Source of the DNA: Sternotherus odoratus
Taxonomy: Eukaryota; Chordata; Testudines; Kinosternidae
Length of the DNA: 64,000 nt
Reading direction: 5' to 3'
Assembly (NCBI GenBank): GCA_032164245.1
Contig: JAVMKO010000005.1
Location: 39,150,133-39,214,132 of the forward strand
The notes below the pieces were generated by a model, which was not told the DNA's origin, did no database searches, and saw only the letters and a list, made by a program, of their open reading frames with translations. Of the stretch, positions 24,401 to 36,400 are shown piece after piece; the stretch's first letter is position 1; each line of letters opens with the position of its first letter. The translations under genes were made by a program, and so were the position numbers.

Positions 24401-27400
24401 GGTTTATTCCACAAATTCCCAGGCTAGATTGTGTGCTGTTCTTCTTCATACTCAGAGGAGTAGCTGTGTTAGTCTGGATCTTCAAAAGTGACAAAGAGTT
24501 CTGTGGCACCTTATAGCATCCATTATAGCGCCATTCGTTGCATCCGACGAAGTGGGTATTACCCCACGAAAGCTTATGCTTACGTTTGTTAGTCTATAAG
24601 GTGCCACAGGACTCTTTGTCGCTTCTTCATACTGTACAGGTATTGTAGCCTCTTATGGATTAGAGGAAAACAAAATAATGTGAAGGATGTCTCAAGCCAG
24701 AGGCAAGCCAGATATTATCTTACATGTGTGAGCACAGGATAAATTAAGCCTCATCATAATTTCATGTTTGAAGTTTTTAATTTGGTCCTTTTATTTTTTT
24801 CCTAGATTATTTAGGTAACACACATCTCACCCCTAGAGGGCAGTCCAGGCTCAGATTCACTCCCCGCTCCCTAGTTTCATTTGACTTCCAGGCATTATTT
24901 TCCTGTAGCTGATGATTAACAGGGTTTCCGGGGTCCGTTTTCTTCCCTGACTGGTGAGGCTGTATTTTTAGGCAAATTAAGGTCTGATTTTAGAAGTAAG
25001 CATTGTCTCCCTCCAAATCCCTTTCCCCCGGCTGGAGATGGCTTTCCTGCCAGAGAGGGACAGTTGGGTCCGTCCAGAACCTTCTTAAACGCCTTCCTGT
25101 GGACTTGCTGAATGGAGAGCCACAGGAAGGGACAACTTCCAGTTATCCTTAGGAGGCTTTGCTCCCTAAGCCACAGAATGGTTAACTAACACTACCTCTG
25201 ACCTTCCCTTTAGGCCTTGTCAGGGCCCACCACCCCACTTGAGTCTTGGCAACCTTTGACACCTCCACAGCCCTGTGGCTGGCTGAGATCTCAGCACCAT
25301 TTCAGAGCTGTAGGAGGCTTTTTAACCCCAGACAAGCCTGTCTTAGATTGATTGTGGGGGCTAGATCGGGTCGGCAGCCTTTCAGAAGTGGTGAGCCAAG
25401 TCTTCATTTATTCAATCTAATTGAAGGTTCCAGTAATACATCTTAACATTTTTAGAAGGTCTCTTTCTATAAGTCAGTAATATATAACTAAGCTATTGTT
25501 GTATGCAAAGTTAATGAGGTTTTTAAAATGTTTAAGAAGCTTCATTTAAAATTAAATTAAAATGCAGAACACCCCAGACCAGTGGCCAGGACCTGGGCAT
25601 TGTGAGTGCCACTGAAAATCAGCTTGTGTGCCGCCTTTGGCACGTGTGCCATACGTTGCCTACCCCGGGCTAGATCATAGAAGTAGATCACTGACCTGTA
25701 AAGAGGAAAGAATGGAGTCAGGACTAAGAGGCACATTCAGCATGAGAGATGTGTGTGTGTTTATGAATCGTAAACCCCATCTTCTGTGGTGCACGTTTCT
25801 GATACACTATATGCAAAGACAGAAAGGGGGCTGGCTGGCTGGCTAGCATTGCTGTGGGGCAAAGTTAAGTGTTTTTTGGGAAACGTGCAGCCTTACTTGT
25901 GCATTTCTTCGGTTTATGACTCTTTTTTGTTCTGGCAAGAGCAGGGGTATTGTGTTTTATTTACAACACTGATCTTCTTGCTTGGGAGTATGCACTAAAA
26001 CCACTGCTGTCTACTTGCACCCTTCAACTAGGGGTGTGATTCCTAGATTGCAGAGAGATACTTACGTTAGCTCGAAAGAGTAGTGTAGTCTGGGGAATGG
26101 TATCATGATCCAGATGTCCTGATTACGTACCCACAGTGTCCAGGCGGGTTTGTACTCATGGTATCTAGCCTGTGCTGCTACTCACCACTGTCCATGTTAC
26201 TGTGACTAAAGCTGTCAAGCTAGTTTGAGTATAGCTATGCAAACTGGGAATCACACTCCTATCTTCAAGTGTAAGCTTTGCTTGAGTGACATTTTGTTTG
26301 TGTTGAAATATGTTATATTAGCATGTGATCAAAGTTTGACTCAATGAGAGCTTTCATGGATTAAGATTAACTAAAAGTTCAGTTATAATTATGCACTTTT
26401 AAATTTCTTCAGAACCATACAAAAGGGAGAAGAACAAGAAAGATCTGGACTCATTAATCTGTGTATTCAAATAGATTGCAATGTGGGAGATTTCTCCTCT
26501 ATTTTATGTGTAAATGGCATTATGTTCATCTGCTTGAGAAGTCAGTACCAATGCTGGGTGGATTAAAGCCTCTGTTTTTATTCCTCAGGCTCCTTGTTAA
26601 TGCCACAAATTGCATCACTTTTCAGCAAGTGCAGAAGGCCATTTAGTCTAGTGGTTAGTGCTGGCCTCAGCCTCTATTGGACCAGAGTGGCACACCGCGG
26701 CCAGTGGGAGCCGTGATCGATGAACTGGCAAGTAAACAAACCAGCAGGGCCCGCTAAGGGTGCTTACCCTGCGGTGCCGTGTGCCAAGGTTGCCGATTCC
26801 TGGTCTAGGGTCTGTGTGGGAGGTTTGTGAGGTGTGTCCCTTTCCCCGCACTGCAAGTCAGGGTGTGAACTGGGATTGCTGTGAACTGTGCTGCCATCTG
26901 AATATGGAGCTGGCCTTGGAGGCCTTGTATTTAAAAGGGGCGGGAGAATTTTCCATAGCTTCCATATGCTTCAATTTCCTGCTTGGCCTCTGTGTGTTGC
27001 AGATCGATTTGGAGCCAGTGGACAAACAGACAGGAAGGGGGTGATCAGATTAGGTTCTGCAGAGAGTCCTGGATTCTGGGAAGTGCAGTTTCTGGGGAAA
27101 AAAAAACACATGTAAAATCGTTCCCAGGAAGTGTGTGTGTGTGTCTCTGCATGTTTGGACAGTGGTGTACACCCAGCCTTCTATATCCCTCACTGTATCC
27201 CCCTGCTTCCCAACTCTAACCTGAGAGATTCACAGGCAGCACACCACCGAGGCTGTTGACCCTCAAACCTCATCATCCCTGCTGCCTCAGGACACTTGAG
27301 CCAGGAATGCTCCCAGGAAGCGCTGAGCCTGAAGACAGAGCCTGAAGGAAGCGTTTGCGGTGCTAGGAGGGATAACATGCTATCTCCCTCCCCCTGCATT

Positions 27401-30400
27401 TTGTGTTATGTGAAAGAAAAACATGAGATTACTCTCCAGTTTTTCTCACACTACTGATTATTATTAATACTTAGTATCTGTGCTATCATAGCGTCTAGGA
27501 ACCCCGGTCATAGACCAGGAACCGATTGTGCTAGACAGTGTACAAATGCAGAACAAAAAGGCAGTCCCTGTTCCAATGAGCTCCCCACCTATAATACTCT
27601 GTCATCCCACTGCTGGGCCCACACACAGCTCTGCCACTGCACCTCAGCCTTTGCCTACAGCCCTGCATGTGATACATATCCTACCCTCCACTATACACAG
27701 TATTGAACTGCCGCACCCCTGTCCTAAGTCTGTTAAGCACAGCAGCTTCCAGCAGCACCAAACTGCAGGGTTTCTGTGGTACCGTTATACAGCCACTGGA
27801 GGACATCTGGATATCAGCAGGCTCTTTTCTCTTGTACCCATAAGAGAATTGCTCTCTACACCTCTGCAGATAGCTTTCCCACCACAGTCTCCTAATGCAA
27901 ATGGGAGGTAGGATGACATCAGCAAAGCAGTGCTTGTCCAAAGTTCACACTGTGTTCCATCCTTAGCGGCAGAGATGTGGTTGGGTGAAGAGGTTAATTA
28001 CACAGGGGCTTTTCAGCATCTAACTAGTTTCTTAAGAAGGATGTTTTTCAAATGATTTGTTCTTGTAATGAGCCTGGACTCAGTGAATAGTTTGAGATGA
28101 ATAATTTATTCCATGAAATTCACTTTTTTTTATATAATTCACAAATTTACAGTGAATGGCTTGAGATATTCTATTAATCTGTCAAATAATTTTCCTGAAA
28201 AATCATGACCCTCGAAACATTAATGAACAATTCATTGTGATCTTCCATACATATGAAACATTGGTTCATTTTGATTGGAAACACACATCGCACCCTGTGG
28301 TTTCTGTTCCCAGAGTGGATGACCATTAACGCTTAGAGCTTGACTCACTCTGGGTACTACCGTGGCACTCCTACAGCTGTTTAGCGTCATAGTGTAGATG
28401 CTTCCTATAGCAACGGACTTTTTTTTCCAACAGAAGCAACAAAGAGTCCTGTGGCACCGTAAAGACTAACAAAAGTATTGAAGGATAAGCTTTCATGGGC
28501 TAATACCCACTTTGTCAGATGCTTCAATACTTTTGTTAGTCTTTAAGGTGCCATAGGACTCTTTGTTGCTTCTGCAGATCCAGACTAACATGGCTACCCC
28601 TCTGATTCTTTTTTCATCAGTGTAAGTAATCCACCTCCCTGAGTGGCTGAAACTAGGTTGACAGAAACAATCTTCCATTGACCTACCAGCCTGTATGCTG
28701 GGGTGGGGTGGGGGTGGGTGTTAGCTCAGCAGAGCTACAGAACTCAGGTGTGAATTTTTGATGCCCCTGAGTGATGTAGTTAGGTTGATCAACATTTTAA
28801 ATGGAGTCCAGGCCTAGGAATCAAGTTTCCAAGGTGGATACTTGTACTTTGAATCTTCAATTTGCTGCTTACGTGAATGTTTTGGCTGTTGGAAAGTAAG
28901 TAGAGGAAGGATATTCGATGAATGGGATGCGGGACTGGGACAACGAAGATCTGGGTTCAGCCACAGATTTCCTGTCTTTTGGTTCCCTCTCTGTAACGTG
29001 GTGTGATGGGGCTAGCAAGCCCCACACTGGGGCTGAAGGGGTTAAGCCTGTAGCCCTCACAGCCAAAGCCCCACCCCCACCATACTGGGCATGCCCTAAG
29101 TGCTCAGCTGGTATAAAGGCAGGGAGAGCAGCTCAGTCAGGGGAGGCAGTCGAGGAGGGAAGACGTGTCTGGGGAGCTCCTGTAGAGGGTAAGCTAGGAC
29201 TGGGACCGGAGCCGACCGTGGACCATGGCCTACCAGAAGCCCCGGATCGGGACCAGCTAGAGGGGACGACGGACCCCACAGCCTGCAAGGGATCCGGGAC
29301 CTCCTGGGAGACCCCGCTGGAAGGTGTCCCAGGGCAAGGGCTAGAGTGGTACCTCTCACCGGAGCTAGCTCAGCGTGTTTCGGTGGGATTCCCCCGCTGA
29401 GTTGGTGGTGGGGTACCAACCCGCTGTTAGGACCTTGGGTCGGGGCCCAGGGGTGGGAGGTGGGCTCCAGGCCCCCTTTCCAGGCCGCCACACCCACACG
29501 TGGTGGCCCCTCTCAATAGACTCTGGCCGTTGGACCGCACTACCCTGAGATCAGGGCCACGCTAATAGACTCAGGGCTCTGCGGCCACTGGACTGGCCCG
29601 CCCTGAAGTAAGGGCGAGCCCACGGACTCGAACCACTGAACTGGCCCGCCCTGAAGTAAGGACGAGCCCACAGACTTGAGCCACTGGACTGGCCCGCCCT
29701 GAAGTAAGGGCGAGCCCACGGACTAAAGCCACTGAACTGGCCCGCCCTGAAGTAAGGACGAGCCCACAGACTTGAGCCACTGGACTGGCCCGTCCTGAAG
29801 TAAGGGTGAGCCCACGGACTAAAGCCACTGAGCTGGCCCGTCCTGAAGTAAGGACGAGCCCACGGACTTGAACCACTGAGCTGGCCCGTCCTGAAGTAAG
29901 GACGAGCCCACAGACTAAAGCCACTGAGCTGGCCCGCCCTGAAGGAAGGGCGAGCCCACGGCCCCGAGCCCGCCGATTTGAGTCACGAGGTCGTTTTGCT
30001 CAGTATTCGGGGGCGGGGACCCCTTCCTCCCCCCACACATGGGGATAAAGTTTCTTACAGGAGCGTGGTGAGAATGAACCCCTTAATGACAGCAAGGAGG
30101 TCAGATATCCCAGGGGCATATGTAAGCATCTCTCTAGAACAGTGGTCCCCAACCTTTTTTGCGGCACGGACCGTTTTTCTTTTTTCTTCGCCGCCGCGGA
30201 CCGGCTGCATGTCCGCCGAAAAGCCTCCGAATTCACTCCGAAAAGTGAAACTGCGGCTTTTCTGCGGACACTTCCGGGAACGCATCCGCGGCCCGGTAGC
30301 GATCGATCCACGGCCCGGTACCGGTCCGCGGCCCGGGGGTTGGGGACCACTGCTCTAGAAGACAGTGGAAAGGGGTGTAAACCTGGTCAGTTCAGATTCA

Positions 30401-33400
30401 GCCTTTTGATTCTAGCTAATAGTAACAAACAGGTCAAGGTGATTTTTTTAGGTATTTGCTCAACTCTATAAAATGAGACTCTCAAGTGTATTTCCACCTC
30501 CCCATCTTTGCATTGCAAGCTGCCTGGCCCTATACTGCCTGCCGGATGGAGCTGCACAGGTGAAGAGCTTGTGGTTTGGGTTCTGGCGAGCAGTGCCCTG
30601 ACTTTCTCTTCGTGCAGCTGCAGTTCCAAGAAACACAGTGAACGAGAGTCCCAGCCACAGGGAGGGGGAGCTAATACCGAGAACCTGTGAGAATGTGTCT
30701 GCTGGAGGGGTGGAGTTAAGGTTCATGGAGAGCTGTGGGTGTTTGCAAATGTGCACATTTATTTCACAATTAGCTCAGAAAGTGGAAAAAATTAACCATA
30801 GCATGAAATTAGCTGGATTCAGACAGTGAAGTCAAGTCACTGTGGAAAAGAGGCTGAGGACTCGGTGGGCTGGTTTGTTAAGGCAGGTGAAAATTTGAGA
30901 CCCTCAGAATGATGGGAATGAAGCAATAGTAGATACACTTCCCCCCCCCCCCCCGCTTAATAAAGGAGATTGTTTGGAAAGTTATCTCTCCCCCCCCCCC
31001 CTGCCCCCAAACTCCAAGGATGCCCTGCTCCATTCCTTTTCCAGTCTCTTCTTAAATTCCCTCCCTGTGTCAAAGATAAAGAGGGCCTGGAAATCGCTGC
31101 CTCCAGAGGCTGCGAACAGCACCCTGTTTGTCTGCTAAAAAGGGTCACTAAAGCCCATGGTCCATAAAGTTCTCCCAGCCTGGTTCAATGGGGGCGCCAA
31201 ACTCAGATCCCTGCACATAGCAACCCTTTGCCCTCTTCCTACATCCCCAGCCCAACATCCTATTGATAGAGGATTACACAGTGTATGGATCACAGGTATT
31301 GTGTATGGATCTCTATACATGTACCGGTCATCACAGGCTCTGAGAGCTTCACAAATATTTGTGGATTTATCCCTACACTCCCACTGTGAGATGAGGAATT
31401 GTTATTGTCCCCACTGGGCAGGAACCTGAAGCACAAAGAAAGAACATAACTTTCTCATTCTGTGGCAGAGCTGGGAATTGACTCCTGTTCTCCTGAGTCT
31501 CTGCCTAGAGCCCTGTTACAGCACCATCCATCCTTCGCAGACTAGCCAAGGCAATAGAGCAAAGCTGCGTTGGACGCTAGGCAGCGTGAAGATGGGCACT
31601 CCTTATGTGGGCAAGGATAGGAGCACTTCAGACATGGGGCAATAACCTCTGCCTCCACTCCCGTGGGTGAGACTGGAGGAAACTGGCCTCCTCGTCTCAG
31701 GAGGGAAATTCCAAGCTTTCATTCTGGTAGTGAAACTCCCACACTGAATGCACCACTGGTCCAGCCCATCATCTCTACTCTATCCCCTTGTCAGTCTTTC
31801 CCTCCTGTGGTCAGTATCCTGCCCTTGACTTACTCCATCTGCTACACTTTAGGGTCACCAACCTCTTCTCTCTCTCCTTTCTGCAGACTTCCCGTCTGCT
31901 GTGGATCACCTTTAGGTATCCAGCCTCTGGGAGAAATGTACAATCTCTCCTTGAAGGCTGTTAATGGCTTTGTGGGTCATGCCAAAGGGGGCCTGGGTCC
32001 CATTTCCACTGGCGAAAGGAGAGGACAATCTCACAGTCCATCCCCCTGTTCCCTCCCCCTAAAGACCTACTCCATGCCAGAACAAAGGTGCTGGTAAGGG
32101 TTATTCTTGGGATTAGATGGGGAATTTTCTTTTAAACAACCTTGCCTCACACACACTCGGTTGCATTGAAAGGAGCATATATCCAGCAGCTCTGCCACTA
32201 TCTGTAGCATTGATTCGGGTCAGCAGGATTTTGAGCATGTGGGCTGCATGCACACTGGCTCTGACATTTATTGTAAGCAATAATTTGCATTTTAATAGCC
32301 CCATAATTGAACATTTCTCCATCAAATGGATAACACACCTCTCCAGTGCCTGGTGATAAATATCTAACTAGGTCAAATTTCTAAGGTGAATTGTTAATGT
32401 GTGTCTTAGGTTTTTAATATGCAGCCGTAAAACCAAAACAAAAAAATAGTTTGGCGGTAACCAAGCATTATGTTGACATGATGGGCACCATCTGATTCTG
32501 AACTTTCTGATCTTCGCTTTTCCCAGCCGCCCGAGAGTGAGACACTCAGCACAAATTTTCAGAACTATGCCAAAAGGGGAAATATGGCCTAGCCTGGAGC
32601 ATGAGAGACCCAAGTTCACTTCCCTGTTTTGCCACAGACTTCTTGTGTGACCTCAGACAAGTCACTCGGGCCTGGTCTACACTTAAATGTAAATCAATCA
32701 AGGGATGTTCATTTGCTTAGTTAAGCTGACCTAGCGCCCAGAATAGAAGCATTCTTCCATTGATCTAGCTAACACCACTTAGGGAGGTGGATTACCTACA
32801 TACACTGATGGAAAAAATGTATTAATCAACATAGGAAGCATCGGTGCTATGGTGCTACCGGAGCATAGCTATAACTGTGCTGCTCTATCGCCCATAGCCT
32901 ACATGGCCTCAGTCTCTCTCTGCCTCAGTTTGCTATTTTTATAATGGGGATAATAGAACTTTCCTACCTCACAGGGGTGTTGTGAGGATAAATACATTAA
33001 ATAGTGATAGGTGTTCACATACTGAATGTAGTTCCTGCAATAGAGGGAATTACTGTTCCTTTTTATATAAATGGGAGCCCAACAAATTGTGTCTGAACTA
33101 GAGCATATTTTTTTAGAAAGGCATCCAATTCAATCAGTTTAAAGACAGCAAGTGATGGAAAATTCACCACATCCTTTGATAATCTGTTCCAAAGGTTAAT
33201 TACTTTGACTGCTAATGTTTCCTGGGATTTCCAATTAGAATTTTCATAACTTCATCTTCTAGCTCTTGGATCGTGTTATGCCTTTGTCTGCTAGATTAGT
33301 GGGTCGAGATTACTGAAAGGAAATCTGCATTCTATAGCAGTAATTAGCTCAGTGAATACTTTCAACATGAGAATATATACTGTATATTGTATAATATGTA

Positions 33401-36400
33401 AAGCCAGTGTAGAAACCTCTATTTCTAGTCTGTATTTCTTATATCGTGCTCATCACCAAAGTCTTTGAGCACTTTCCAGAATTTCATTAAGCAACCTAAA
33501 ACCTGTCACATGTTGTTTGTTCTATCCGCCTCTCCTCAGGGGGAGCAGCATGTGCAGTGGAGAGGGGTTTTTGATAGGTTTAGGAGGCAAGAGGTTAGCA
33601 TACATATGGCTGTATATTTATGTTAGTGAATGCAAGGTCAAAGAAATGTAGCTTGTACTTGGAGTTTAAGGTGGTGAGGTTTGTGCTCAGTTTCTCTATG
33701 GCTATGTCAAGTGCTGGCATCTCTAATACTTCCATTTTATTGCTACTTCCCAGCCGGAAGCTCCAGTTTTATGATGTAGAGTAGATATGGGGAATGAAGT
33801 TCCTATCTGAATACAAGCCTATTTACCAAGGATTTGTCTGCTTAGGGAAATTGACTGGCCCAGCTATAGTAGAATATCCTGCTATAGCTATCCCAGTTTA
33901 ACTCCCATTTGTGGACACTCTATTCTGGAATTCTAAAATGAAGTCACTTTTATTCTGGAATACTGTCCTCAGGGGGGTGTTATATTGACACAACTATAGC
34001 CGAACAAGGGGTATGGCTACACCGCAGTTCAACAGCCACAGCTAGCCTGTGTCAGTTGACACGGACTCGCAGGGCTCAGGCTGTGGGGCTTTAAAATTGC
34101 AGTGTAGATATTCAGTCTGGGCTCTGGATCCTTCCCCGTCCTAAAGCTCAGGCTCCAGCCCAAGCCCAAAAATCTCTGTTGCAATTGTACAGCCCTGTAG
34201 CCTGAGCACTGTGTGCTTGAGTCAGCTGACATGGGTCAACCACACATTTAATTGTCATGTAGGCATACCCGTATTCTGCTATAGCAATGCTGATCAATTT
34301 TCTCGTGTAGACAAGCCCTTAGTCTCCTGGCTGTGTAGTCACATGAGAGCTGATTTCTCCCAGGTGTGCATATTTCCTAAGTTAAATACCAGAGCGCTTG
34401 CCCTGGGATGGGGTCTGTGAAGGAGAATACTATGCCTTTGAGGGACACACCGGAGCCTACAGCTGGGGCAGCCTGGGAGTAATCCAGGAGGCTTTTCCCT
34501 ACCCTAGGGCTGGGCTACATAAACAGGAAGAGAAAGCAGAGCAAGAGAGAGAGGAGTGGAAGCCATTCTGGCTTCAGGAGGACGGTGGGGTTGTTTCTGC
34601 TAAGGCTCAGAAAATTGACCTAAGTAGAGACTTTGATTGTGAACATTAAGTTTGGGAGCATAGGCAGGGCTTAGAGGTGTGAGGGCTTTATGACTTGTGT
34701 ATTGTAATTGTTCCTGTCTTGAAGCCTGATGTAAAGAGAACTTACTCTTTTGTTAGTGTGTTGGCCACTTATTTTCCCAGCTCCCTTTGCATCCTGGGCT
34801 GTTCAAGTGAATCTATTGAAATCCCAATCAGGAGGTGTCAAAGTAGGGCACATCTACAGCACCAGACTGTGCCACAAGGGATCATGTAGGGACAGCCCCC
34901 GCTTTTACTGATGGTGCTTGGACATGGACTTGAAAACTCCCTGCCATCAAGGAGGGATGAGAATGCAGAGAGGTGCCTGTGTTAGCCCTGGTTGTGAGAT
35001 GTCCAGCCTCCCAGGCTGGCGGACAGAAAACAGTGATGACCCCAGATGTCCTGGTCCCTGGTTTGGTGGAGGGAGTAGGTTCAGCAAGTGTAACCATTGG
35101 ACAGACTGGCCTGTCATGAGCCCTGAAAGGGGAGAAGACGTGGTCCTGCCAGTCAGGTTCACTGGCTGTGTCCAAGACAGGCATGTAAGTTGGGTCTGCC
35201 CCTGGGAAACCAGAGAATATCTGGATTGCTGGACTACACAAGGCACTGGGACACCTGGGGCGGTCTGGACTATTAAGGATATAGGGACCCAGACAGCTGC
35301 ATAAAATGAACAAAGGACTGAGGGGACACAGTCTGGAGTGAGGAAGAGCGATACCCTAGGGTTAACTTGTAAGTAAGTGTGGGGAAAAGGGGCCTGTTAG
35401 AAGATGCTGCCTTCTGAGAATTTTGGAGCGAGGGGCTGTCACTGAAGTAAAGATACTGAAGTCTTGGGCAAGCCCAGGGTTGCCCCAGAAGCAGACACAA
35501 GGGGGAAAGTTTCAGGGGCAGAGGTCTGCCGTGGGTTTCAGATTATTTCCAACTTGCTGAGGATGTCTTGACTTATTTGTCATCCTCACAGCATAAGGGT
35601 GTGAGGAGCTTGCGTAACCTGACACAGGAGCCTGAAAAAGACGCAGTTAGTTGCTCCAAAGGACAGCAGGGTTCCTAGGCTGGGAGAACCAGGGTAAGGA
35701 CTTAGAGGCAGTCAAAGGTCCTGGGAAGTGGGTGTCATTAGGGTTCAGATGGTGATATTGAACAGTTAGGTAACTTGCAGTCCTAGATGCTGGCTTCTTA
35801 TTGAAACTGGCTGAACAAATCTAGCTACTAGAAGAAGGCAAAAAGCTGGTTGCAGAGAAGGAGAGAAACCACTTAGTTGTAGCTATGAATCAACACACTG
35901 GAAAACAAGTATGTCATTCTTCAGAGACAGATCTGGGTTAGCCTCCGTGAAGCCCTGCACTTAAAGAAGCAGCACCTGCATGCGCAGATGAAGGCCAAGA
36001 TGATCCAAATGCAGGCAAAACTTACAGCTCATAAATATGGCGATTTTTTTTTTTTTGCACAACATAGATGGTCTGATAGCAGGGACTGCTAGTTCCTGGA
36101 ATTAAGGAGCACTGGACCTAGAGAAGAAGCGGTGCTGGTGGAGAAGCAGAGAAACAATGAGATAGTGAACAGCCAGCTCAAGGAAATAAATCTTCAGGTC
36201 AGCCAAGTCCAGACAGATTTACAGGCCAAGTTGGAAGAGAGACATTTCTCCAGGGTCAGTGCCTTGGCTCTGGACCAGGAATATGCCCGCGTGAGGGCAA
36301 AAGAAGAAAACAGTGAGCAACAGCATTTGTTGTTGGAGAAAGACCTGAAAGCGCTTCATGAGAAAATTCTCTGGCAATGCAAGATCATTGAGGCATATGA

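Noticed and set aside
28930..29060. Possible CRISPR-like or prokaryotic content in repeated regions
   Set aside because: The repeats are tandem without unique spacers, and all surrounding genes and introns are vertebrate.
29571..29924. 117-codon minus-strand repeat protein
   Set aside because: It is a 16-residue repeat that follows the 48-bp DNA minisatellite exactly.
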